Assembly (NCBI RefSeq): GCF_001661345.1
Contig: NW_017962917.1
Coordinates: 930,001-994,000 of the forward strand
Direction of reading: 5' to 3'
Length of the DNA stretch: 64,000 nucleotides
Source of the DNA: Ascoidea rubescens DSM 1968
Lineage: Eukaryota > Ascomycota > Saccharomycetes > Ascoideales > Ascoideaceae
Position 1 is the first letter of the stretch. The number at the start of each line of letters is the position of its first letter. Shown one piece after another: positions 10,885-20,800 of the stretch. The notes under the pieces are model-generated. The model did no database searches. It saw only the letters and a list, made by a program, of their open reading frames with translations, and had not been told where the DNA came from. The translations under genes and the position numbers were made by a program.

Positions 10885-13800
10885 ATGCCTGCAAAAAAAG
10901 TAAAAACCAATATTCCACTTCAATCAAACACTCGTAAAAGAAATCCTATAATAATTACACCAGAAAACATCTGCAATAATACCTCGTCCAATTCTATTGA
11001 CTCTAATATCAATCTTACAAATACTGCTATTGCTACTAATACTACTTCCACTCATATCGCTAACATTAACACTATTGCCAACTCTATTAATAACTCTATT
11101 AATAACACTAACAATAAAATTAACATGAATAACAACTATAATTATTCGAACAGTAATTCACAAAATTACTATCAAACTTCAAATAAAAATCAAAATCAAA
11201 ATCAAAATCAAAATCAAAATCGAAATTCAAATTCCAACGCAAATCCAAATCCAAATTCTAATTCAAATAAAAATACAAATATTTACTACTACGATAACAA
11301 TCCTTCTACTACCAACTCCACCACACATCAGCTGTATCTCTATAAACAATCTAACAATCGAAATCAAATCCAAATCCAAAATGATTCCCAATCTCAGTCT
11401 CACTACAACCCATACTCTCAACAACTGTCAATAATTTCAAACGTTCCTCATCAATATTATAACCTGCAGTCTGTTCAAACTTCCTACAATAATACCTACA
11501 ATAATTATCCTTCAAATTACGACATAAGTCGACCTCACTCTCGCTCAAATATCAATACAAATAATACTAATAACATGAATATAAATAGTAACGCCATCCC
11601 AGCTAATGATTCGACTTTTGCAAACCAAAATTCAAATACAAATACAAATACAAATACAAATACAAATACAAATACAAATACAAATACAAATACAAACTCA
11701 CATTCTAATAGTCTTCTTAATCCACTCTCAAATTCAATTACAAATACCCCCATAAATATCAACTCATACCAACCCCCATCTCAATACATTGGATACCCCT
11801 ACCACTATCTTCCCCAAGATCAAAAGCTACAACCCTTTCAATATAAATACTCTTCCAATCCTCTCATCAACTCCAGTAGCGCTAGCACTAATCCTGTTTC
11901 CAATTACTACCAAAATCAAAATCCCATTTCCACCTCAAATCCTGCCCCGAACCTGCAGCTCAACCCCGAGTCTTTGCAACTCCTGCCCTATTATCAGCTG
12001 CCGCTTTCTGTCCCGAATACTCTCCTCTCTAAATCAGGTAATCTCAAATTTGCTGAAAGAACTGAAAGAACTGAAAAAAATGAAATAACTGAAATAACCG
12101 AAATAGCTGAAAGAAAAGAGAGAATTGAAAGAATCGATTTAGATTCTCAAAATACAATAAATAATATCCCCAACATGCACATCCCAAATTACTATTCTAC
12201 TCACCAGCTGAAGAACCAGCTGCTGGATTTACTACTGAAAAATCCTTCCAAAATTCAATACAATAATACTGACCAAATTCATTCGCAAGAAATTGAAAAT
12301 CAGCATCAAACTCAACCATATCCAAATTCTTATTATTCTTATCAATATCCTTATCAATACCATTACCAAAACCCACCAGATTCAAAGTACTACTACAACT
12401 ATCAAAATCCTCAACCTCTGTTTCAATTTCAACAATCTTCAAATCAAATACCAGACAATCAACCTCAAAATAGAATTCAAATTATAGACCACACTCAAGA
12501 TGGCTACTATAATCACTCTAATTATAACCCCTCTATTCCACAAAACTCTTCTCAAATTAACAACCAAATTCCAATCGCACCAATTCCTATTCCAATCTCA
12601 ATTAACGACCAAAAAAATATTAAACCTTATAATCTTCTTTTGGATCCAAAAGCTATAAATGACCTTGCAAAAAACAAAAAAAAAAGCCAACATTCCCCAA
12701 ATGCTAATTATAATAGCCTCAACCCAATTTCAAAATCTAGAAAAAATAAAAAAAACTCAAATCAAAATAATACTGACAATAATTATGATACGAAAAATAA
12801 TGATAACTTATTTCATAACATCAATTATAACAAAGACCAATTCGAAATCTCAAATAACTTGACTAAAAAACAAATCATTCCTAGAAACTCAAATGCTAAA
12901 AAATTCAATATTATTACTGCTGAAAATATCAACAAAAAAAGTAAAAATAGAGCAAGGAACAAGAAAAATGAAAAAAATGATGAAACTGATGAAAAAACTC
13001 CCAAAATACTTAGAAGCATTAGAAATGCTAAAAACACAAACAACAAAACCAAAAAAGTTTCCAATAACCCTGAAACTGATGATAAAACTAAAATTAAAGA
13101 CGCTATTATTCACGATTATAAAGAGGGAATACTCAATCAATTCAGTATAATCAAATCTGCTGACGTTAATGATACACTGTCTAAAATTAGAAAGAGAAAA
13201 AATGATATGGATGCTATTTTAAATCCTTTGCCTTCTACTGCCTCAATATCTACCACCAAGCTCAACGAGTTATCATCAAATAGTGAAACAAGCGAAATTG
13301 AAAAGAAAAATCAAACTCTTCCTAAAAACAAAAACTCTACTATCAGTAAAAATCTAGTAAAAGTCATAAAATTTAATCAAAGAGACCCTGAGAGTATGCA
13401 AAAGAAAAAATTAAAAAGTTCAAAACCTTTAAAATTAGATGCTATTCTTAATAACAATTTTGACATAGACAAGTCTCTAAACTATATTCATAGTGAAAAA
13501 ATAACACCAAAAAGAAAGGTAAGTGTTTCAAATGAAAACGAAAATAAATCATTTTTTAATGATTTAGACGAGTTTGATCAGTCAGTAAAAGATGATCTAT
13601 TTAGTATCACAAATACTTCGGCTTCCAAACAGAACATAAATAACAGAAATATAGAGATATTGATCGATGCTTCCAAAAAGGTCCATTCAATCGATGATGA
13701 CGTTTCTGCTGCGGTTAACGTTCTATTCGATATTTTTAATAATTCGAAAAACAATTCGGCTCTGAGTTCACCACATGAACAGCAGTTTGATGCCATTAAG

Positions 13801-15453
13801 ATTAACAATACTTACAATATTAACAGAAATAACATCAGCAATTCTAACAATACTTCAAAAAGAAATTGGAGCACAAGCACAGAAACAGAAAATAGTTTGA
13901 CAGAAGAGAAAATCAAAGATATTCTATCTTTAGATAACAGTTTTTCTTCCCACCTATTGGTTGTGAAACCCAAAGAAGTCTTTGATAGACAATATAAAAA
14001 ACAAAAGCTTGAAAATGGCCATTTAACTTATACGACAACCTTGGATAACTATCAGGTAAAAGATAAAGCACGGCTAGCAAGTGACATTGGCCCCTTCTCT
14101 TCTGGGGAATTGAATAAGTCTATAAAAAACAAAATTATTCAAAGCTCGAAAAACGACCATGACGACTCGATTGATACTGACAGAGAAGAAGTCGATATAT
14201 CTGTTCTTCACAATCTTTCAAAAGTAATTGTCAAAGGCGGATCTGAAATCACTGCAGTAGTAACAAACAGCAACCGTAAAAGAAGAGCGCAAAATTTATT
14301 CAAAAATTATACTAGGTTAACGGATTTTGCTGAAAACAATAAAGATAAGATTCTCCAGGCTCAAATATACAAGAAGGAGCAATTATTAAAAGCGCTAACA
14401 TCATTGCCTCCCACATGTTCAATTACCGGACTTTTGCAACAAGAAAAATTTGATAAAAACTCTATAGAGCTCAATGAGCTAATTGATGCTGAGAGAGATA
14501 TGATGGAAAGAAGAGACTATGAATTAATAAGATTGAAGCTATGGGAACGTTATCGATTGAATTTGAATTGGAAAATATACCTAAAGGATAATTTTGAAAA
14601 CTATGGCAAAATTTATAATTTACAAATGAAAAAATTGGATTCTTTAAAGGAATATTTAGAGAATCAAAAAAGGAAAATGACATTGAATAACAATAGAGAA
14701 TTATTTGATATAAATTCTAAACTATCAAACAATTTACTCTTTGGATTTGATAATACCGATGAGTTTCTGGAAGATATAAACAGCGCAATTAATAAAATTT
14801 TAAATAGTAATGATGACATCAATGAAAGTAAATTAGAATCTAATATGGAACCTAGTTCTGATAGTGAAAGAAACATTAGAGGAAGATTAAACCGAATGAG
14901 AAAAAACATGGAATTAAGCACCCAACCAAAACCATTGAAGTCAATAATTGATAGTAAAATATTATTTAATAGTAATTCTGCATCCTCATTAGCATCATTG
15001 AAAGAAGGTTTTTCTCCATTGGTCTCTAGGAATGACTTTTTACTTATTACAGATGAGAACTTAGGTGATAAAAACATAAAACTATCATATAAGAAGATGC
15101 TTGATAGTAATGGTAATAATTCTCGAAGTGAAACACCCTTCAGTGGTAATCCCTCAGCAAATAATAGCCATACCAATTTAATGAATTATAATAGTGATAG
15201 TAATGGTGAGAGCACTTCTGAGAGTAAAAGTACCAAAACCATTGAGTCCTGTAGAAATAGAAGAAATGGATATCTGAGAAGAGGTAGAAATGCTGGGATA
15301 TCACGAGTAATACAAGAAAATAAAGAGAAGGAAAAAGAAAAAGTAAAAGAAATGTCCAATTTAAGAATTAGAAAATCTTATGTTTTAAAAGGATTATCAA
15401 ATGAAGAGCTCGAAAACGATTTGATATCACTTGGAATAAATGTTGATAAGTAA
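10885..15453 (+). CDS. Large Asn/Gln-rich protein with a conserved-looking basic helical region, unrecognised
   Basis: 1522 residues, starting MPAKKVKTNIPLQSN. The first 620 or so residues are extreme Asn/Gln/Ser/Tyr low complexity (including NTNTNT and NQNQNQ runs) and look prion-like. Residues about 640-1080 are Lys/Asn-rich. The only part that looks constrained is about 1100-1270: SKVIVKGGSEITAVV, then RKRRAQNLFKNYTRL, then a long charged helix with ERDMMERRDYELIRLKLWERY and a following coiled-coil-like stretch. A basic C-terminal patch (RNRRNGYLRRGRNAG) would suit nucleic-acid binding or a nuclear localisation signal. A nuclear regulatory or chromatin role is a guess from composition only. 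Confidence 0.75.
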   Translation: MPAKKVKTNIPLQSNTRKRNPIIITPENICNNTSSNSIDSNINLTNTAIATNTTSTHIANINTIANSINNSINNTNNKINMNNNYNYSNSNSQNYYQTSNKNQNQNQNQNQNRNSNSNANPNPNSNSNKNTNIYYYDNNPSTTNSTTHQLYLYKQSNNRNQIQIQNDSQSQSHYNPYSQQLSIISNVPHQYYNLQSVQTSYNNTYNNYPSNYDISRPHSRSNINTNNTNNMNINSNAIPANDSTFANQNSNTNTNTNTNTNTNTNTNTNTNSHSNSLLNPLSNSITNTPININSYQPPSQYIGYPYHYLPQDQKLQPFQYKYSSNPLINSSSASTNPVSNYYQNQNPISTSNPAPNLQLNPESLQLLPYYQLPLSVPNTLLSKSGNLKFAERTERTEKNEITEITEIAERKERIERIDLDSQNTINNIPNMHIPNYYSTHQLKNQLLDLLLKNPSKIQYNNTDQIHSQEIENQHQTQPYPNSYYSYQYPYQYHYQNPPDSKYYYNYQNPQPLFQFQQSSNQIPDNQPQNRIQIIDHTQDGYYNHSNYNPSIPQNSSQINNQIPIAPIPIPISINDQKNIKPYNLLLDPKAINDLAKNKKKSQHSPNANYNSLNPISKSRKNKKNSNQNNTDNNYDTKNNDNLFHNINYNKDQFEISNNLTKKQIIPRNSNAKKFNIITAENINKKSKNRARNKKNEKNDETDEKTPKILRSIRNAKNTNNKTKKVSNNPETDDKTKIKDAIIHDYKEGILNQFSIIKSADVNDTLSKIRKRKNDMDAILNPLPSTASISTTKLNELSSNSETSEIEKKNQTLPKNKNSTISKNLVKVIKFNQRDPESMQKKKLKSSKPLKLDAILNNNFDIDKSLNYIHSEKITPKRKVSVSNENENKSFFNDLDEFDQSVKDDLFSITNTSASKQNINNRNIEILIDASKKVHSIDDDVSAAVNVLFDIFNNSKNNSALSSPHEQQFDAIKINNTYNINRNNISNSNNTSKRNWSTSTETENSLTEEKIKDILSLDNSFSSHLLVVKPKEVFDRQYKKQKLENGHLTYTTTLDNYQVKDKARLASDIGPFSSGELNKSIKNKIIQSSKNDHDDSIDTDREEVDISVLHNLSKVIVKGGSEITAVVTNSNRKRRAQNLFKNYTRLTDFAENNKDKILQAQIYKKEQLLKALTSLPPTCSITGLLQQEKFDKNSIELNELIDAERDMMERRDYELIRLKLWERYRLNLNWKIYLKDNFENYGKIYNLQMKKLDSLKEYLENQKRKMTLNNNRELFDINSKLSNNLLFGFDNTDEFLEDINSAINKILNSNDDINESKLESNMEPSSDSERNIRGRLNRMRKNMELSTQPKPLKSIIDSKILFNSNSASSLASLKEGFSPLVSRNDFLLITDENLGDKNIKLSYKKMLDSNGNNSRSETPFSGNPSANNSHTNLMNYNSDSNGESTSESKSTKTIESCRNRRNGYLRRGRNAGISRVIQENKEKEKEKVKEMSNLRIRKSYVLKGLSNEELENDLISLGINVDK
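11635..11696 (+). repeat. ACAAAT hexamer repeat inside the coding region
   Basis: Ten or so copies of AATACA encode an Asn-Thr run in the large Asn/Gln-rich protein. The length is expected to vary between strains. Confidence 0.9.
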
Positions 15454-15654
15454 AAAAAAACTTAAATAATAGTATCCACTCAATTTGGTTCATTTGACAA
15501 AATAAATAATGAATAATGACCTTTTATATTATATACTTGTTTATTAATAATTTTTTTATTTGTTTTTATTATAATTTTTAAGTACTGTTTCTGAAATTGT
15601 GTATTTAAATAAAGTTTAGTGTCTTTTAGTGTCTTTCTTTTTTATTTCTGATGT

Positions 15655-17092
15655 TTATATGTATTTTTTAAGTTTTTTGTTTAATAATTTTATTTTATCG
15701 ATTAGCCCAAAATGAGGGTTTGTTCTTTGACTCAAATGAATAATTTTCACGTTAATATCATTAAAAAGGGTCTTTTGATTTGAATCATGAATATCATTGT
15801 TTTTACTTTTATTTTTATTTTTGTTAAAATTTTCTCTTAAATTGTTCAAATTTTTGGATAAATTTTTATCAATTAAATATTCATTTCTTTTTTTCAAATT
15901 TTGAGATCTTAGATGCTGAACATTTTGTTGAATCTTTTTATGTTTTAATCTTAAATCGTAGATTTGTTGTCTAATTGAATTTTTTCTTTTATTTAAATCT
16001 TTTAAATTAACTAGTAAATTGTTGTTAATTAATAAGTTATTATCATTTAATTTATTAAAATGATCTTGAATATTATTTGAGAAGTTTTTAATTAAAGACT
16101 GATTTAAAGGAGATTCACTATTAAAGTTTTCATTATTAGAGAAAAAATCATTTAAAATTTGAGTTAGAATATCAATTGAAGTAATTTTTTCATTTGGAGA
16201 TTTATTCGGATTGTAAAATTTGTTTAATCTATTAAGATTAATCTCTAAATCAGGGTTTGATCTGAAAGAAGAAGTGGAAGGAGAAGATTTTTTGAGTCTT
16301 TTAGTGTTATGTTTTTTAATTCGGGGTTCATTTTTGGAGATTCTTTTTCTTTTAAGTATATTTTTTGACTTTTTTTCTTGTTTATTTGGTTTATGAGATT
16401 CGATGATAGCATTTTCCGTCATTGTTTCATGTTGACTATCATTATTTTCTTTATCAATTTCACTGTTATCATTGTCGTTATTGTCATGATTTAATATAGA
16501 GACAGTTTGTTTCTGATTTAGGTCTAATTCAATATTTTGGTTATTATCAATCTTTTTTGAGGATGAATTTATTAATGAGTCTAAATTTGATTGTCTATAG
16601 TTCTTTTTTGGGGTTGAGATCGATAATAGAGATGATTCTGTAATTTTAGGATTTATTAATGGATTTCCCAATAGTGAATTACTAGATACTCTTTTTGGAG
16701 TTGATCTCTTAGGCGTTCCCTTTGGAGTTCCTTTTGAGATTCTCTTCAGCGTTTTCTCCGGCGTTAATCCATTTGGGGCTCTCTTTGAAGTTCTTTTTGG
16801 GGTTCCTTTCAGAGTGGACAGATTTTGAACTAAATAAGACAAATTACCATCCAGCAAGCCATTGAGTCCAATAGAAAGACTTTCATCTTTATTTCCGCCA
16901 TTAACATTGTCGTTTTTTTTGGGAGTTCTAAGAAGTGGAATTGTAAAAGAGGCAGCGGTTACTTTACGACTATCAAGTGCAGCTTTCAGCTCAAAGACAA
17001 GTGTTAGTAGTCAGTGAAAAAAGTGGTTTGAAAAGCAGCACAACATACGCAGCACCTCTCTTCCTGGCTTCTCTTCGCGATATTCTGTCCAT
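15655..17092 (-). CDS. AME1: Inner kinetochore protein Ame1 (CENP-U), spliced
   Basis: Exon 1 is 17092..17049 and exon 2 is 16969..15655, giving 452 residues. The 79-nt intron has a GTATGT donor, a TACTAAC branch site (plus 17003-17009) and a TAG acceptor. The N-terminus MDRISRREARKRGAARKV begins with MDR and is basic, like Ame1 of S. cerevisiae. The C-terminal half matches the Ame1 layout as I remember it: SIDILTQILNDFF, a coiled coil with LKDLNKRKNSIRQQIYDLR, and a terminal NPHFGLIDKIKLLNKKLK like the NGLLKKINKI end of Ame1. Residues about 55-110 hold many (S/T)PK(R/K) sites. Ame1 pairs with Okp1 in the COMA complex and binds the Mis12/Mtw1 complex through its N-terminus. It shares a 756-nt divergent promoter with HYP2. 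Confidence 0.8.
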
Positions 17093-17848
17093 TCTGCAAC
17101 GTCTTCACAACTATCTTCTTTCTGAGATGTGAGTGCTTTGATTATATCCTCCAACACATTTAACCTCTGAAAAATAAACGCTGATACTATTCACGTGATC
17201 AATACACGGGTAACTCTACATGCACCCCACTGATGGATTTGGTGCTGTGTACTTCATTTATGCATTTTAGCGCTGACACGCGCGTTCTGCACTGTGAGCC
17301 AATCATCGCCGTGAGGAAGACAATCCAGCGCGGGCGCAGGGTCAGACCCGCTGTGTCGGCCGCTATCGATGCCTCTTTATTTGCCAGCCGGGCACGCGCA
17401 GGCCCCTTGCCAGCCAATCACAGCGCGTGTAGCCGACCGGACCTCATGATCTTGCTTGTGTTGTTTTGGTGTCGTGAAACATTCCCTGCTAAAACGGAAC
17501 TCGGCTCATTTTCTCGCGTTGTGATGTCGAGTGCTTGCAACGTTACCCGTCCGATTTCTCGCACTAAAGTAACACATGCTTATCTTTACACAGAAGGTCT
17601 GGAATTTACTCACCTCCATCTCTAATTTGCAAATATTGTCCAGATAAAATTTGTTAGTTAAAATTTTTTTTTCTATTTCTTTTCTCCCTTTTTTTTCGTT
17701 TTTCTTCTTTGGCTCGTTTATATAAATATTCCTGAAATTGTTTATTGCTCGTTCTTTTTTACTTTTTAAATTTTGGCTCAGAAAATCATCACCTAGTTTT
17801 ATCTATTTGGCTTTGGACTTATAATCATTATTAACTACAATTATCAAG
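17093..17848. other. Divergent AME1-HYP2 promoter with a GC-rich island
   Basis: A GC-rich core (about 17230-17560) contains two CCAATCA boxes (17299-17303 and 17414-17418). A CACGTG E-box lies at 17192-17197 on the AME1 side. The HYP2-proximal part is T-rich with TATA-like sequence near 17720. No gene seen. Confidence 0.65.
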
Positions 17849-18874
17849 ATGTCTGCAAACGATGTAAGTATCCCTTCCGATTCTCTCTATTTGAAAACTC
17901 ATGAAATTTGAAAGATCCAATTAACAGACAACAAGTACACTGATATCAGAAGAATATTCGTTCAGATCAACCTTTAATATTTAATTTCCAAAAATAAAAA
18001 AATATAATCTCCAATTTATCTAATCTATTCTACCAAAAAAATATTTTTTGAAAGAGATGAGCTCGAGGCATCGTACCTAAATGAATATTCTTTTACTTTT
18101 TAAAATTAAAAAATATTAATTATTTTATTTTATTATAACAATAATATTATTATTACTTAAGGCATTCGTATCATCGTCTTCATAATCTTTGTAAATGGCT
18201 TGAATATCGACTCCTTTTTGTATCTTAAAATTTCAAATTGAATTTACAATTTGATTACTCAAGTGATAAAACAACAGTGGTTCTGATTCACGAATCAAAA
18301 TCAAATGAAGCTATTTTTTTTCATTTTTAATTCTTATTTCATTTATCAATATTTTGCTTATTCTCCTTTTATTTGATTTTTGGATTACTAACTCTTTCAT
18401 CAATGATTATTACAGCATGAATTTGAAGCAGCTCACGCTGGTGCTTCTACCACCTATCCAATGCAATGCTCTGCTTTACGTAAAAATGGTTTTGTTGTCA
18501 TTAAAGGCAGACCTTGTAAAATTGTTGACATGTCCACCTCCAAAACCGGTAAGCATGGTCATGCTAAAGTCCATTTAGTCGCTATAGATATCTTTACTGG
18601 TAAAAAATTAGAAGATTTGTCTCCTTCCACTCACAATATGTTAGTTCCTATCGTTAAAAGAAATGAATATCAACTAATAGATATTGATGATGGTTACCTT
18701 TCCTTAATGGATTCCGAAGGTGAAACCAAAGATGATGTTAAACTTCCAGAAAGTGATTTAGGTCAAAAATTAGAAGCTGATTTTGATGATGGTAAAGATT
18801 TAAGCGTCACCATTATTTCTGCTATGGGTGAAGAAGCCTGTATTTCATATAAAGAAAGTTCCGGTTTAAAATAA
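17849..18874 (+). CDS. HYP2: Translation factor eIF5A (hypusine-containing)
   Basis: Exon 1 is 17849..17863 (MSAND) and exon 2 is 18416..18874, giving 157 residues. The 552-nt intron has a GTAAGT donor, a TACTAAC branch site (18386-18392) and a CAG acceptor. The protein reads [20 protein letters not shown] at its start and contains the hypusination loop [12 protein letters not shown]; the lysine between TG and HGH (about residue 51) is the one converted to hypusine. Its length is normal for eukaryotic eIF5A and the C-terminal OB-fold domain is complete ([19 protein letters not shown]). eIF5A binds the ribosomal E site and relieves stalling at poly-Pro and similar motifs, and helps termination. 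Exon 1 is too short to be seen without splicing. Confidence 0.97.
17864..18415 (+). other. Long 552-nt intron of the eIF5A gene
   Basis: Very long for this genome, where the other introns here are about 67-86 nt. It is AT-rich with a GC-richer patch near 18055-18080 and an inverted TGATTC/GAATCA pair near 18275-18290. I looked for box C/D or H/ACA snoRNA signatures and found no convincing set. Confidence 0.85.
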
Positions 18875-19302
18875 GTTAGTTGACAAGATTATAAACTTAC
18901 TCTTATTTTTATAAATAACTATATTCTTTATTTATCTAGTCAATGTCAATTCTAAATTACTCATAACATTCAAAATACTTTTTTATGATCATTCGCTTTG
19001 CGGAAATAACACTAAATGATACTTGATTCATCTTACAACCTTACAAATTATTATTCTATTTTACAGTTTTATTATCTTAATTAGTTGATTAGTTTATTTA
19101 ACACAGACCACACTATCATTTATATACTATATAAATATTTATAAAGACTTCCATTTTAATTCCAAAAGTTCTTTTATCGGTAAAAAAAAACAAAATAAAC
19201 AAAAAATTAACAATAAAATTAACAATAAAATTAACAATAAAATTAACAATAAAACTAAAAAACAAGCATAATAACAAGCACAATGACAAGCATAATGACA
19301 AT
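18875..19302. other. Convergent 3' region with 12-mer tandem repeat
   Basis: AT-rich 3' region of HYP2 and of the SAP-domain gene. At about 19204-19254 a 12-base unit AAAATTAACAAT repeats four times, followed by a looser ACAAGCATAATG repeat up to the SAP gene's stop codon. No gene seen. Confidence 0.7.
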
Positions 19303-20800
19303 TCAAATATACATTGCAATAATAGTACCGATGATTGAATTGACTATTGGTAAACGACCTAACACTGAGCTTAAAATAATTGAATAATTCAGTATTAAAT
19401 CTTTAATATAAAAACTGTAATTTCCAACAATCTCGACATTTTCGACATTACCAACATTATCAATAGCATAAATACTGTCAATACTATTATAAGTTATAAA
19501 ATAATAAAATATTGCTTTTGATAAGTTAAAAATTAAAGGATCAAAATAATTCAAGATTAATGGACTTATATTATTGTTATTATTGTTATTATTGTTATTA
19601 TCGTCATCACCATCATTATTATCGTGGTAAGAATAAGTATTGTAGTTATTTTTAGTAAAATTAAAATAATAACTTGTAATTAAGGGCAAAACAACAAATT
19701 GAAATGAATAAAAGTATAGTAATACAAAACTGGGATTGTTAACTGTGTTATTGATTATATTAGCTTTAATTGAGTTGTTATTAGTAATTGAATTATAAAA
19801 GTTCAATAGGAGCGAAATAAATTCAACTGATAATTGAATAAAAGTAATTGCATTGATGGTTGATAAATTTGATTTAATAGCCGAGTTTATTTTTAAAGTG
19901 TTCTGAAATGTGTATTCATAGTAATAAATCAAATTGTCTGTTAGTTTATCTAGAGTTGAATAATTATCAATATATTCCTCGTCATCAGAATCAGGATCAA
20001 ATTCGGTGTCTGAGTTAGAATTGAAATGGTTTATATCATCAATAGATTTTACTTTTTTAATTTCAGTATTATTGGTTTTATTTTCATCAATATTCTCAAT
20101 CTCTTCAAGCTTAATCTCTTCAAGTTTAATCTCTTCAATCTTAATCTCTTCAAGTTTAATCTCTTCAATCTTAATCTCTTTAAGATTAATCTCTTCAATA
20201 TTACCATTACTATCAAATTCGGATTCCACTTTTATATTGGATTTATTATCATTCAAAACAACTACTTCTAAGCTCTCATCAGAATCTATATCCGAAATTT
20301 CTTCAGAGCTTTGCTCGGATGAAACATTTATTGTAGAGGCATAAATTCTTTGAGAGATTTTGCCTACTGATTTGTTTTTTGCTAATCTGGTTGGTGACGA
20401 AAAATTGTTGGAATTGAATGATGAAACCCTTGAAGAAATTCTCGTTGATTTTCTGACTGAACTTGTGAGAGAGCTATCAATGCTGTTTTGATTGTTTTGA
20501 TTGTTTTGATTATTCTGATTCTGATTGGTATAAAATGGTTTGATTGGGGATGAAGATTTTCTCAACTGAAGATAGAATTTTTCGTAATCAGAGTTGGATT
20601 CTAGTTCTGGATGATTGCGGAAATGGGTCACAATTTTATCTTGAATCATCGCTTTTTTTGCATCAAGATCTCTTTTTTGAGAGAGCATGTTAGTGGTTGG
20701 ACTAGCAAAGGTGGATCATGACAAAGAAATGTACTAACCCTAAACCCAAGTCATGGGCCAAAGCCTGGAGATCGGCTTTACGCATTTTCATCAAGCTCAT
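19303..20800 (-). CDS. SAP-domain polytopic membrane protein, spliced
   Basis: Exon 1 is 20800..20739 and exon 2 is 20671..19303, giving 476 residues. The 67-nt intron has a GTTAGT donor, a CACTAAC branch site (plus 20689-20695) and an AAG acceptor, and it keeps the frame. Joining the exons completes an N-terminal SAP-type helix-loop-helix: MKMRKADLQALAHDLGL, then a Gly turn, then a Lys-rich second helix ending HFRNHPEL. The middle is Ser-rich, then acidic with EEIKLEEIK repeats (about 170-205). The C-terminal 200 residues hold about four to six hydrophobic segments (INAITFIQLSVEFISLLL, FVLLYFYSFQFVVLPLI, IILSSVLGRLPIV). SAP domains bind DNA or RNA, so a nuclear-envelope tether is a reasonable inference. 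No specific orthologue recognised. Confidence 0.75.

Noticed and set aside
17192-17197. Possible point centromere (CDEI-like TTCACGTGATC)
   Set aside because: No AT-rich CDEII of the right size followed by a CDEIII-like element; the site lies in an ordinary divergent promoter.
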